Source: Lachancea thermotolerans CBS 6340
Taxonomy: Eukaryota > Ascomycota > Saccharomycetes > Saccharomycetales > Saccharomycetaceae
Assembly: GCF_000142805.1 (NCBI RefSeq)
Contig: NC_013083.1
Location: 1 to 64,000 of the forward strand
Length of the DNA stretch: 64,000 nt
Direction: 5' to 3'
Both the position numbers and the translations under genes were made by a program. Positions 1 through 11,419 of the stretch are shown here, one piece after another. The notes beneath the pieces are model-generated. The model saw only the letters and a list, made by a program, of their open reading frames with translations, had not been told where the DNA came from and did no database searches. Position 1 is the stretch's first letter. The number at the start of each line of letters is the position of its first letter.

Positions 1-144
1 AAGAACATGATGGCAGATGACTCTGTGGGAGACGGCACTCCAGGACCCATTACTGCCTACCTCATATCTGACTACACCCTCACGTATTCAGTGATTACTG
101 GTGCTGTAGACGGTATAGACACAGTTAGAGCACTTCCACAATGA
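1..144 (+). CDS. C-terminal tail of an unrecognised open frame, cut by the window edge
   Basis: An open frame enters at base 1 and ends at a TGA at 142-144, giving 47 residues that end in ...TVRALPQ. Two Met codons lie near its left edge, so it may be a short frame or the tail of a longer gene. I do not recognise the sequence. The surroundings are decayed subtelomere-like DNA, so it may well be a gene remnant. Confidence 0.2.
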   Translation, partial: KNMMADDSVGDGTPGPITAYLISDYTLTYSVITGAVDGIDTVRALPQ

Positions 145-220
145 GGGTGTCAGGACACTAGTACTACGCTCACTGCACGAGCTCTACAGCTCCTAGTTGA
201 GGACTTGGGAAATGATTCTT

Positions 221-747
221 TTAATCCTTCAGTGAAGTCAATCTACGAGCCCACTTTTCATATTTAGGTGTCAGAATATATTTTTCAACGTCCATTTGTC
301 TCGATATAGGAACAACTATAAATGCTAGACAGGAAATGAACACACCGCAGTACTCCCTCATCACCCCTCTTCCATGTGAAGTTTGTCTGCATCCGCTCAT
401 AGTCCTTCTTGCCGCGCTCATTCGTAAACCTACCCATACATCTCACGCCCGTACAACCATCTCTACACCATGTGAACCTTCTACAGCCCTCCCCGCAGCT
501 CCTACTCGCATCACCGGCAGTTTGCGCACCGCCCAGTCCTCCGACTTTGGCACCGGTCTGTTGCGGCTATTAACAAATATCAGGTAGCCGTCCAAGTGGT
601 TTGCGGCCTTCTGCATCTCTGCCTTTTGCTCTATGAACTTCCGTAAGAGATGATGTGGTCCCTCGCTCTCAAACACCGAGTGCCGGAGCAGGAGGGGAAA
701 CTACGGATATCCAAAACAGGAGTATTTCTAATTAGTGGAGGTGACAT
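221..747 (-). pseudogene. Remnant of a telomere-linked-helicase-like gene, copy 1
   Basis: An ATG at 747-745 on the minus strand opens with MSPPLIRNTP, the same N-terminus as the second copy that starts at 4872. After about 20 shared residues the reading shifts frame. A second open piece follows (676-443) with HHLLRKFIEQKAEMQ and FVNSRNRPVPKSEDW, and a third ends at 221. I see no intact product. Assignment to the subtelomeric helicase-associated family rests on the shared N-terminus with copy 2, whose later part resembles the region upstream of the RecQ-like helicase domain in fungal TLH proteins. No helicase motif is present here. Confidence 0.3.
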
Positions 748-1115
748 TTGGTGGGAGAGGAGTAGGAGGTTTATAGTGAGAGGAGAAGGAGGATCAGGAG
801 GAGAAGGAGGATGAGGAAAAGACCTTTTATTACAGCAGGCAGCACTCCAAGATAAGCCAATTGTTTATCGATAGATATGATTTGTGCAGCCCATATCGCG
901 ATCAAGAATGTGCAGTACTTAACGAAATCCACGCGGGGGGAATGGCAAATGGCAAATGGCAAATGGCAAATTACCCAAAAGCGAAAGAATATGAGTCGGG
1001 ATGGCACCCGGAGTAATCAAGGCACGTGACAGGTGACAGGTGACAGGAGACAGAAGCATGTGACGAGAGACTAGCACGTGACTGAAAAGAGACGCACGTG
1101 ACGCAGGGACAAGCC
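695..1115 (-). repeat. Duplicated 5' region (promoter and first codons), copy 1, with a CACGTG cluster
   Basis: This stretch aligns closely with 4808-5165 in the same orientation, including the N-terminal codons, the block around 840-905 (AAGATAAGCCAATTGTTTA) and the run of TGGCAAA units. Here TGGCAAA occurs about four times in tandem (about 942-970), against two in the other copy. The upstream end holds three perfect CACGTG sites (1023-1028, 1075-1080, 1095-1100) and one CATGTG (1057-1062), the core bound by Cbf1 and Pho4-type bHLH factors. As these lie upstream of a minus-strand start, they probably formed its promoter. Confidence 0.55.
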
Positions 1116-1409
1116 ACGCCACGCTGTATAAGCTCTACAGGCTCTACAAGCCAAACTCGAGCTCACGCTCTCGCGAGCTTTTCATCAAGGAGTACACAGC
1201 TTTGGGTATTCTCAAGAATATACATTACGGAAGGATCCCCCCAAGGGCTGGGCAAAAATACAAGAAAACCCACCACACTCCCCCACTCACCGGCTCGCGC
1301 GCACTTATCAGCTGTAAAATCCTTGCTTCTGGGCGGCTAGATATAGCTTGCCAAAGTCTGAGGAGCTACGTTTAAACCTAAAATACGGGCGGCAGCAGCG
1401 AAGTACAGA

Positions 1410-1718
1410 CTAAAGCTGTTTCCTAGCACTAGACACAAGAAGGATACCTGGTATCTTGGCAGGCCTTTTTGGATATCTTTCAGCTAGTTCTTCGACGATT
1501 AATTGAACTGCTCGGTCTTTTTCCTCATCTGTAAGCGATTGGAAGACGGCAGACATTTCAGGTATCCCAGAACGGACCAAAAGAGTTGCGAGTGGAAGAG
1601 AATCATCTAGCTCGACGTAAACTTCCATAGGCTCGATCTTTATATCAATAAAATTTGCTTTCTCAAGTTGTCCCCTGATCCATTCTTCAGACGCCCATTC
1701 AGCAGGTAAAGGTGCTGG
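1410..1718 (-). pseudogene. C-terminal fragment of a SAM-dependent methyltransferase (UbiE/type-11-like)
   Basis: The open frame runs from just after an in-frame stop near 1719 to a stop at 1410, about 102 residues. It reads PAEWASEEWIRGQLEKANF, then a Glu/Asp-rich strand, then SLTDEEKDRA and a final PGILLVSSARKQL. This order (Trp-rich helix, LEKANF-x-DI strand, closing beta strand) is the usual C-terminal end of class I methyltransferases of the UbiE/COQ5-like type. The SAM-binding half is missing, and a solo LTR starts 30 bases upstream at 1748. I infer that an ancient gene was truncated, with the LTR marking the lost side. The substrate cannot be told. Confidence 0.45.
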
Positions 1719-1747
1719 TTAGACAAAAAAGTCGTTTGAATGTTGAC

Positions 1748-2134
1748 TGTCAGATTGTAGTCAGGTTACCGATGTGTGATAGTGTCAAGTTGCATAATGC
1801 CACATTAGTAGGGACGATTTGAAAATCGATAAGCTGTGACCGCAGTGAAAAACCAAACAAGGGAAGAGACAACATTATGACCAGAGGATTATAATTGAAC
1901 ATAGCTAAGATAGATTAATAATAATTGAAGCCACTGCTGCACCTTCAACCTCATAGAAAAGCCCCATCTGCACCTGAGAGACTTGTATAAAGCCCCGATG
2001 GTTTAATCAAAGGACAGAACTTTTATCTTGGACAAGAGAAGCCTTGGGGAGATACATAGTGCCATCGCCAACGAATTAGTTGACTGATTTTATCATGGAA
2101 AACCTATTCAACGAAATTCGCAGCATCTGAATCA
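1748..2134 (+). mobile_element. Solo LTR, Ty1/copia-type family, diverged copy
   Basis: It begins TGTCAGATTG and matches the family seen at 7333, 16305, 2467 and 18842 at its 5' end (GTGTGATAGTG..AAGTTGCATAATG) and at its 3' end, where an ATG opens a short frame as in the Ty1 LTR. The middle is strongly diverged. No internal element and no clear 5-bp target duplication are visible. It is the oldest looking of the five copies; the 3' border is approximate. Confidence 0.55.
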
Positions 2135-2466
2135 ACTTACCAGGCGGCCTATTTAGCTGCTTATACTTGCCAAGGAGTCTGAGGACCGGCAGGGTAGTAA
2201 TTTTCTCTCATGTTCTGCTTCTTGCAAGGTCCCCTGCCAAGAGACACCGCCCAATATAACTTTGAAATTAGCCACGTCTGCCATACCACTTATGACTTTA
2301 AAATCCGAAAATAGTAATTTGCCAATGAAATCCCAAATCAAGAGCAAATGCAGATATTTGTTGGAAAATGCTCATAGTAAACCTCTTCGAGTTACGGTAG
2401 GGGACGAAAGAAGCACATTTTCATTCACAGGTGCCAATATAGTCGAAATCCTTTGGAAATTCTTAC
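2135..2466. other. Short spacer between two solo LTRs
   Basis: This holds only short open pieces on the minus strand, with in-frame stops, and no family that I recognise. It is probably the remains of a gene flanked by the two LTRs. Confidence 0.3.
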
Positions 2467-2880
2467 TGAGGCGAGTCTGGGTCATTGGTCGAAAGGGTCT
2501 CAAATTCCTTGGCTAGGGTTTCCATTATGATCTAATTAAACTACTTCGTGGATGATGGTACTAAATATCTCCCCCGTCTTTCTTCAGTCCAAGATTCATG
2601 TCTTGCAAACCAAAGAAATCATTCGGATTTATAGAAAATTTCTGGGACGTGGCTGAGCCTTAATCATAAGGTGATAATCGTACTGGTGGTACCACTCCTT
2701 ACCTTCTCCAAGCCACTGTGGTCTGATCTCGACTATGAACGGTTAATGTGGACCTTCTATGGTACTTAGTTGGGTATCCGTCGTATATATGATATGTCCA
2801 TGTGCCATATCATTTCATACCAATGTGGCATTATGCAACTTGACACTATCACACACCAACGAACCGATCACAATCTGACA
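2467..2880 (-). mobile_element. Solo LTR, Ty1/copia-type family, 414 bp
   Basis: On the minus strand it runs TGTCAGATTGTGATC... to ...CGCCTCA, so it has TG...CA ends. It is about 97% identical, over its full 414 bp, to the copy at 18842-19255, which implies a fairly recent common burst. Near its 3' end an ATG opens a short frame (METLAKEFETLS), as in Ty1 where Gag begins inside the LTR. It interrupts the helicase-like remnant that lies to its right. No flanking target duplication was seen. Confidence 0.75.
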
Positions 2881-4872
2881 AATCTGTATCAGCCGCAAGA
2901 TCGCGATGTAGTATAACAAGTATCTGGGTGTTGTGGCACCCAAGCGCTTCGTAAGTGGCTTTATCGATGCGTTCTTACTGTAAGTGGTGAACAGTAACAG
3001 ACACTTGGTCTCGTCATCTATGAACACGTTGCGGTGTGGACCCGCGAACGTGACTCCTGCAAGCTCTGGGAACCGATAAGAATAGCCACATCCAAAGTAT
3101 ACCATCCAGATTAGGGGCTCCACTACTTCGTCAATAATCCCTAAAATCTCTGCTACTTGATCAGGCGTCAATGTTTCAAGCCGAGTATGCGGCGGTAACA
3201 AGCTCTGAAGATACTCGGCAGACAAAAAGGCCAAACAAGGAGCCTCTGGGCTGTAATCGGTTTTTTCTATCAGGGAAACTTCGGAGCAGTGCAGCAGATC
3301 AGTTGCAAGTTCATCAACAGAGGGTAAGTGAAAACAGTCCTGTAGCTCCAGCAAGAAATTGTCAAAGTGCGTCTTCATGGTGGCATAAAAATACTTGATT
3401 TTTTCTCGCTTCAACAACTTGCCCGATACAGAAACACCATCGGGGCATTTCAGATTGACGCGATAGTTTGTATACGCGTCCCACATAGCGTCATGCACCG
3501 CTAGAGGTGAAAAGGGACAATGAGGATAGGCGTCGGTGTGAGTTTAAGCGGCGCGATTGTGGGTGTGATGGACGTGATCGTAGAGTGGCATGGTTGAGAC
3601 ATTGGGAATAATCATCACTCTCGCCATCGCTATCACTATTTTTACTGTCGTCATCATCTTCATTGCCATCATCACAACCACCACCAGCCAGGTCCCCAGC
3701 GCACAGTATAGTGTTTATAAGAAAAAAAATTCAAAGAGTCTAGTGTGCGGCGAATCTTATTCATATAATTGAGCTGCGGCTTAAAGTGGCGGCCTCCGTG
3801 AACAGGTTCAGACCAGTTGAAAACCGTGAGTTTTACCAAAGCCTCAAGTACTGACGCCAAGCGATCGTAGTCAGTCAACAGATCTTGGCACAGTTTAGAA
3901 AGTGCTCTCAGCTTTGTATTGTTGAGAAGCACCTCGAGCGATAAGGGCTGCAGACGTTCCTGCAGATATTCCTTGCTTTCATACACGAAGAAAAACAGTT
4001 CGTGAGCATGCAAGAGCAGGAAGTAAAAGTTTGTGAAAATCATGGCATAACTGATAATGGTGACGGCCTTATACCTCTTAAAAAGTGATTTCGGCCGGGA
4101 ACAATCAAAGTTGGAGGTCTTCATGTATCTAGAGTTCTGATAAGCAATGGTCATCTTATTAAGACATTACGAATATCTTGCGACACTCATTTCGATACCT
4201 ATCTTTGACGCGATAAAGATTCTGCAGCACTTTTAAGTCAGACTGTTGATTGAATTGGGACGTATCTGCCATAAAGATGGTTTTCAAAGTAGAATTGGTT
4301 TTTTCAGCAGCAAGGTCTTGGTGTGGATATTTTAACCGGTCTTGCTCCACTTGGGTACCAGCTGAGACAATGGATAGTAGCGATTTCAACTGCAACTGAG
4401 GGTATGCTCTTTCTAAATGTGCTGGCACGTAAATGAGAAACTTTCCACAGACGTTGTGGTATGCAAGAGGAATCACATCCAATATATAAACCGGAAGCTT
4501 GGCATTTGTAACAGGATCTCTTGGAATTGAACGGCCCCAGTGCGAAGCTTTGAACCCTACCTTGCCAAACAAACCTGGCCTTTATAGAAGGCACTGCATC
4601 AAACAAGTTCTTGAAAGTACAACTAAAAAGGTCACCTGGCTCTTTATAGTATTCAAATATGTTTTTGAGGTTTTGAGTCTCCAAGAACACACGCGCTTAG
4701 GCTTGGATGGTCCACAGCACTGGAAAGGGTCGATGGCCGAAACGCGGTGTCTCTGGCGACTAGGGTTCTCGTCAATGATGACAATGTTGCCGTTTACCAC
4801 GGCAATGCCAGAGCAGGAGGGAAAAGTATGGATATCCAAAATAGGAGTGTTTCTAATTAGTGGAGGTGACAT
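2881..4872 (-). pseudogene. Remnant of a telomere-linked-helicase-like (TLH-type) gene, copy 2
   Basis: The gene starts at an ATG at 4872 (MSPPLIRNTP). Open pieces follow in changing frames: 4572-4159 (LPVYILDVIPLAYHNV...), 4154-3672 (LLLHAHELFFF...), an Asp/Glu-rich linker around 3600-3700, and about 3547-2881, where LAVHDAMWDAYTNYR and LLLFTTYSKNASIKPL are followed by RYLLYYIAILR. The last block resembles the conserved region just upstream of the RecQ-like helicase domain in fungal subtelomeric TLH proteins. The helicase domain itself is absent, because a solo LTR replaces the sequence from 2880 leftward. There are at least three frame breaks. I am fairly sure it is a broken gene and moderately sure of the family. 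Confidence 0.4.
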
Positions 4873-5165
4873 TTGGTACGAGAGAGAACGAGGATGAGCA
4901 GGATGAGGAGGAGGAGGAGAGCTTCTTTTATCACCGCAGACAGCTCTTCAAGATAAGCCAATTGTTTACCGATAGATAAGGTTGGTGCAGCCCATATCGC
5001 CATCAAGAGTGTGCAGTACTGTAACGAAACCCACGCGGGGGGATGGCAAATGGCAAATTACCCAATAGCGTAAGAATATGAGCCGCGACAGCACCCGGAG
5101 TGATCGGAGCATGTGACGGGTGAGAGTAGCAAGTTATAGGAGCACTTGAGCATGTGACGAAGAAT
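4808..5165 (-). repeat. Duplicated 5' region, copy 2
   Basis: Direct duplicate of 695-1115: first codons, the AAGATAAGCCAATTGTTTA block, two TGGCAAA units and the CACCCGGAGT block. The CACGTG sites of copy 1 are CATGTG here (5110-5115 and 5151-5156), so the putative bHLH sites have diverged. It lies directly upstream of the copy-2 gene remnant. Confidence 0.55.
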
Positions 5166-5636
5166 AGGGGCAAGCAGACACACACACCCCACACTCTTTG
5201 GCTTGCGCACACTTATCAGAAATATTCAAGGAAACAATACGAAAAAACGTCTAAATGCACCATTGCGCTTTCCTTAAATGTTATGCACATGCGGACTTCT
5301 CCCAACCAATTAAGTGCCTATTTCCGCACCTTCGTATGTAACTTGGAAACAAAACAGAACTTCGTTTCTTTTTGTTTTAATTCTACTTACACTGACCAGA
5401 GGATTCGGGTGCACTTATTTCAGACGCCAAAAGAGCTTGGAAGTGCGCTATCGGGTGCTATATAAGTTGCTTATTGGTAAAAGCTCGCAGCTCTGGCCGT
5501 CTGTTCTGATTGGTGGAAAACCGATTATTCATAAATTTAATATGATAAAATCAAAAGGCCAAAATCTTGGTACTTTTCCGAGGCGCGGCTTCTTGAGAGA
5601 GTTCCTACGCAATTACAGAGACGAAATGATGCGAAA
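5166..5636. other. Spacer upstream of the transporter pseudogene
   Basis: This contains only short overlapping frames. One of them, on the plus strand (5541-5724, from MIKSKGQN), might preserve the original start of the siderophore-transporter gene in another frame. Otherwise I see nothing here. Confidence 0.25.
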
Positions 5637-7284
5637 GTGTCCCATAGTTTTGAATCAAAATCTTCGACACGAAACTCAGCTTCAGTTTCTCCAGCAAGCG
5701 AAGAAAAAGTTCACTATTCGAAATTAAAAGAATGCGAGATAATAAAAGAAGTTTGCAGCAGCAATACTTATAAAGTACTGCTGATTACATCGGCTTTTTG
5801 CTGTGGTTTTGCCTATTATCTAGACTACAGCATTCGTTCAGTATTCACCAGTTATGCAACAGCATCTTTTGAACTGCATTCACTACTTTCAACCATCATG
5901 GTTCTGAATGCAGTTGATTTTGGCTCGTTTATCTGACTATTTTGGAAGATTAGAGATATTTTTGACTTCTACCGTTCTCTATATTGCACGTTCAATAGTA
6001 GAGTCGCCGGCTTACAACATAAGTGCTTATGGCGCAGGTGCCGTTCTCTATAACGTTGGGTTCTGTTGTGTTAATATTGTCCTGCTTGTTGTTATGTCTG
6101 ACTTCTCATCTCTTAAGTGGAGAGTGCTCTACCAGTTCGCACCAACATGGGGTTGTGTAGTGATTCCATGGATATCTGGTGATGTTGTAAATTCCATAGG
6201 CCCTATCAAACATTGGTCTTGGGGAATAGGGTTTTGGGCTTTTTCTTTTCCTTTAGCGTCTCTGCCCTTCATTTGCTGCATGGTATACATGATATACACA
6301 ACTAGAAAGTCAGACCAGTGGAAGTTGTTCAATCAAGAAAAACCACTGAATGAGGCAAAACTACTCACTCGAGTGATGAGGATATTTCACCAAGTTGATT
6401 TCATAGGAACATTAATCTTTAGCGTCGCCTTAGGCTGCGTTTTGGTACCATTAACTTTGGCTGGGGGTTATTCAAGTAAGTGGTCACACAGCGATTCCAT
6501 TGTTCCCCTGGTAGTGGGTAGCGTTCTGTTCGTTTTTTACATTGTTTGGGAAAGTTTTATGGCTTCCTACCCAGCTTTGCCTTTCAAGTTGTTAAAAGAC
6601 CGTGGAATTTGGATCCCAATTCTAGCAGGCTTTCTGATGGACTTGGTATATTATTTTTCATGTGACTACATGTACCCTGTGCTTATGGTGGCTATTAATG
6701 AGTCTACTAAGTCTGCCACCAATATTGCATCCCTTCCTCTTTTTGTCACCACAGTGGCCTCGCCATTCTTTGCCGTGCTATTGAGATGGACTGGAAGATT
6801 AAAATGGTATGCTATTGGGGGATTTGCAATTTGGATGGTTTCGCTTGGTCTTTTTTTCAGATACAGATGTGGAGAAGGCTCACACGACGGCATGGTCGCA
6901 GCTGTTGTATTGCTGGGGCTAGGACGAACATTTACTCAGTTCCCGCTGCTTACGACTATGCAAGCGAGAGCACCGCACACAAAAATGGCCACAGTTACTG
7001 GTTTGTTCCATGTTTGGGGATCTGTAGGAAGTGTCGTAGGCGCTTCTATCTCAGGGGCTGTTTGGACGCAGAAAATGCCTAAGAAACTTCTCAAAATGTT
7101 GGGCAGCAATGGACTAGCCACTGCAGCATATGCTTCACCGTACACATTTATAATCTCGTACCCATGGGGAACTTCCGAAAGATTAGCGGTTGTTTTGGCT
7201 TACAAAAATGTTCAGAAAGATACCCCATTAAAATCCAAAATTGATAACGATGCTGAAATAGAAATGACTACAAGCGAGGTATGA
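5637..7284 (+). pseudogene. Siderophore-iron transporter of the ARN/SIT1 family, broken
   Basis: Major-facilitator transporters of this family take up ferric siderophores by proton symport. The first part (5637-5936, no ATG) holds TM1 with AYYLDYSIRSVFTSYATASF, matching the GYGLDGNIRYTFQAYAT region of Sit1. The second frame (5908-7284) continues with ARLSDYFGR, SDFSSLKWRVLYQFAPTW, VLVPLTLAGGYSSKW, AVNESTKSAT and SPYTFIISYPWGTSERLA, all hallmarks of ARN1, ARN2 and SIT1. A frameshift lies in the overlap 5908-5936. After the GTSERLA motif the protein stops early, so the last two membrane segments found in the family are missing. A solo LTR starts 48 bp downstream. The start is uncertain because no in-frame ATG precedes the first piece. 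The family is certain; the gene is very probably dead. Confidence 0.8.
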
Positions 7285-7332
7285 TTGAGTTCAAGCGGAT
7301 CGGATAATAAAAGTAAAGCTCAACTCAAAGGT

Positions 7333-7753
7333 TGTCAAATCGTAACCGAATCGCTGATATGTGATAGTGCCAAGTTGCATAATGTTGCATTAGGACAAAG
7401 TGACTTAACACGAGAGAAGTTGTGACAACAGTACGACCCAAACAGAACATGATGCACAATTGTGACCAGGAGACAGAACCAGTAGAGACTAGGAAGAGAG
7501 AGAGATAATTGACGCCACGGGTGTAGCTAAGCCACGGGTGCAATTCTCATCTTATGGTTAAGCTCAGCCACGTCCCAGAAAATTTGTATAAATCTGGATG
7601 ATTTCTTTGGTTTCCAAGGTATAAATCTTGGACTGAAGAAAGACGGGGGAGATATTTAGTATCATCATCCACGAAGTAGTTTACGTAGATCATAATGGAA
7701 ACCCTAGCCAAGGAATTTGAGACCCTTTCGACCAATGACCCAGACACGCCTCA
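7333..7753 (+). mobile_element. Solo LTR, Ty1/copia-type family, 421 bp
   Basis: It runs from TGTCAAATCG to CACGCCTCA and is the plus-strand counterpart of the LTRs at 2467 and 18842. Its 3' half (about 7550-7753) is very close to theirs, while its 5' third is a different subtype. The short frame at the 3' end (METLAKEFETLS...) is the Ty1-style Gag start inside an LTR. No internal region or clear target duplication is seen. Confidence 0.7.
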
Positions 7754-8016
7754 ATATTATTGATGTATGTTTTCCTTCCCAAACCGTCCTGCGGAGATCT
7801 CAACGTTGAAAAAGAGGCCCCGTAACTTTTCTAATATAAAACATTAGACATGAAGTGCAATGTAAGGATTAATTATGTGCTTGTTGTGAAAGAGGCCGGT
7901 CTGCCTGAATACCTCGCGTAGACCTCCGTAGTGCGCATCAAGGCTCACGTGTTACTTTCAAGGGCCATGGAACGTACATAAACTTGTATCGAAAGAAAAA
8001 TGGTATTCAAAGTCAG
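7754..8016. other. Spacer between the solo LTR and the hAT element
   Basis: No gene or recognisable signal. Confidence 0.4.
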
Positions 8017-8051
8017 CACTGGGGACGAATCACGAATCCAGTCACGAATCC
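8017..8051 (+). repeat. Left terminal inverted repeat and subterminal GAATCC repeats of the hAT element
   Basis: It starts CACTGGGGACGAATC and runs into two CACGAATCC units. It pairs with the right end after one mismatch in the first 15 bases. Further ACGAATCC/GGATTC motifs recur up to about 8135, a typical transposase-binding arrangement. Confidence 0.75.
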
Positions 8052-11000
8052 GATCCGTTTTTGATGATTACTGGATTCAAATCCGCTTGTATAAGATGAT
8101 TTAAAACGGCGAAACCAGTTACGAATCCAGACGATATCAATTCATTAAAGGCGCTATGTTTACGATTCTTTCGTGTTCTGCCATCAAACTTCTAACTAGC
8201 CATGCCATTAGCAACCAACAGCTTAAACTCTTGACGGTATATCATAGGGCAATGCACTACCTGCGGGCTAAACGCAGAAAGAACTATAGAGAATTGCACA
8301 ATGGCTTCCCAAAACGCAAAAAAATTGAAAGAACAGCGTCTGTTGGAGATCTCAGCTCCGCTGACACTCTTGTGGATGAGGGCGTCGAGGACTTGTTTGA
8401 AGAAAGAGGACCTGAAGCTCAAGCATGCATCTCCACCGAGGAAGGCAATGAGTAATAGGTTAGAACTAGCGAGGATGAAGAAGAAGCCATGATTTCTTCT
8501 GAAGAAGGCGAGGATGAGCCTAGCAACGAGATGAGTGAAACGCAAGGCCAATGTAATACAAGAGAGGAATTTGATATTATTCCGATAGCTGCGCGGCAAC
8601 GTTTTAGCAGGAGTTCAACTGATAATTCAACTCCAGTAATAAGCCAGACACTGCAACTTCTCCCTTCAAACAACACTGAACCAATAGTGCGCCAGGAAAT
8701 GACGGGACTTCCTATTCAAAGAGCCAGCACAGCAACCATCAATCAGGTCGTTTCATTCCCTATTCAGAGCCTGCGGTACACTAGCACAAACAAAAGAGTG
8801 GTTCATGACCCTAACGTCCAGTCTAACCAGTTTCATCACCATAGTAGCTCAAGTGACTCCGATAGTCGTTCCGAAGCAGATTCCCGAGAAGTATCAGGCA
8901 GCGTCCTCAAGCGGAACCTACGCAAAGCTTTGGAAACTGAGGAATCTTTTAGAGAAGAGTTCGGATTTGGTTTCGAAAAATTTTCCATGAACCCTTTGAT
9001 AAACCATTCATAGATCCCACTTCTCGTTACCATGAGACAAGCGAAATTCAAAATAGGAAATTTAGTTCTTGGCTGGTTACTTCACCTTACGGAATCTGGG
9101 TTACAAAGGTAAATAGTCCAGAGCCTTTTGCAGTGTGCAAATTTGAGAAATGTGGCCACAAATTTTCTCTACGGAGAAACCCCACTTCCTCAAATATAAT
9201 TCGACATTTCAGGCGGCAACACAAAAGCGACTATGATTTATTTCAATGGCGGTTGCATTATGAACAGAAGCCTCTAGACAGTTTCTCAACAGTTCGCTCA
9301 GTTAACAAAAAGCCATTCCCTTTACTAAGAGATTCATGTCATTTCTCACCTTAAACATAAAAAAAATTCACCTTCTGAATGTCTTTATTGAGGGCTTCAT
9401 TCCATTTAGCTTTGTGGAGACATCGGTACTGAAAACGCTACTTAACGCTCACGATGTAAAAGGAAACATGGTAATTTCATCGCGGAAGGGGCTGGTGAGG
9501 CTCTTAGCCCAATTTGAAGAGGAATTTAATCAGCATTTAATGCATGCATTGCGATACTCACACAACATGAACCTTTTGCTGGATATGTAGACTTCAACCA
9601 GTCAAAAAAGCTATCTTGCGGTGATTGTTTCTTTCTGTCCCAACTTAGATAGAAAGTCACCGCTAATGTTGGAAGACATCACTACAGGCCGAAATCCCAA
9701 CACCCACATTCTGGATTTCGTGGATCTGAGCGATGAGCGGCATACCGCTGATAATATAAAGACAGCTTTACTGAGATGTCTTTCGAGATATTCAATTAGC
9801 CACAAGATAGGTAGCGTCACCTTGGATAATGGCTCAAACAACATCGCTATGCTTGAGGCTCTGGACAAAGATCTTCAGAAGGGCATTGGAACCAGCTCCG
9901 AGGGAGGTCTCGTAAAAATCAGGTGCATGCATCATTTTTTGAACCGTGTTTTTCTTGACTTGCTGAAACCTTTCGAAAAACATTACAGCGAATTGTTATC
10001 AAGGATCGACAAGCTCACATACTATTTGAAAAGTAATGTCTACATGAGAGGAAAAGTGCGGTCATACATCCCACTCACGATTCCTAAGCATAATAATACG
10101 CGGTTTCTCTCGCGCCATCGCCAGCTCGAAGCTTTTCTCAAAGTTTCTAAAGGAGTAAAGGCATTTTTCTTTGACAATCGGTTTGATCCCGATTATCCGC
10201 TATCCCAAGAGGATGGCTCAATATTCTGTTATGGGCAAGATGAGGTGGATTCTATCTTATTCTTTGTGCGGCTCACTCGTATTTTTTTCAGGAGTTTACA
10301 ATGATGCTACAAGATGATTCTATGAACAATCTCCCTGGGGGAATTGAGCATTACTTGCACATTAACCAGTACTTTGAAGCTTGCGAAGCCTTGAAAAATG
10401 CCTCGGCCAGTAGTCAGCAGCTGCAAGACATTGGACTCAAACAGTCACATCTATCTATCCCCAGGGAAACACATCATGTCCTGCTATCTGCTGTTTTAAG
10501 TGCAAGGTCAAAGTTTAACAAATAAGGGATATAGTGTATGCTGAACCTGACTTCTGGGCTGCACATATCCTACAACCAACTGTTAAAATATGCGTATTGA
10601 CTAACAGTTCTGATGAGCCATTCCAAAAAGAAGTTTTGCAATCAGTTGACAGATACGTCAATCTTTGGTTCCAGGATTTTAGAGAGAAATATCTTTTTTC
10701 TTCTAACCGTACGCATCTAACGTCACCTACAGCCAACTCTCATGGCACCGGAGGCAACAAGTTCAGAGTACCCAAAAACCTTGAAAGATCCCGTGTGAGG
10801 AACGTCGCCATGCGTAATGCTACAGTTAGAAGTGAATGACAAATATATTTAGACGAGCCTGTGGAAACTGGAAGTGATTATTTGGGGCACTGGCTCAGTA
10901 ACAAGTCACGCTTTCGGGCTCTTTGTTCGCTGGCCTTATCTTTCTATCACACGAAGCTTTCGACTGCAGATGTCGAGAGATGCTTTTTCTATCAGCAAGC

Positions 11001-11419
11001 GAGTCCTTGAGAACAGATTTTCGCTTGCGAGCGAAAACTTAAGGCGAATTATGATAATTCGAAACCGAATGAAATTTTTTGACTTGAGTTCAAGGATGAA
11101 TAAGGTCAAAGGTCTCCCATTGGAATTTATGGATCAGCGAAGACGAAGAATCTGATTATAACGCCTCAGATTTCACAATAAGGTCAGAATCCCAGCCTGG
11201 CCAAATCATAACAATTCCGCCTAACGACTCTAGTGATAGTTCTGAAAACTAACAATAAGGGTGAAGGTTGATTTAATCGCCAAATCCCAAATCTACACAA
11301 ACCCCAAGTAGCTAACGAACGCACGTTACCATCATCATTGTCCAATGCATCTTCGTACAAAAGTAGTGATTCGCCAGAATTGACGAATCAGGTCCCGTGT
11401 AACGTTACTGGATTCGCGA

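Noticed and set aside
942-970. TGGCAAA tandem as a CRISPR-like or functional array
   Set aside because: Units are 7 bp with no spacers; it is a simple minisatellite whose copy number differs between the two duplicates.
3595-3700. Triplet-rich repeat (ATC/CAC) as a microsatellite
   Set aside because: On the minus strand it reads as an Asp/Glu/Ser-rich linker, so it is explained as part of the broken TLH-like gene.
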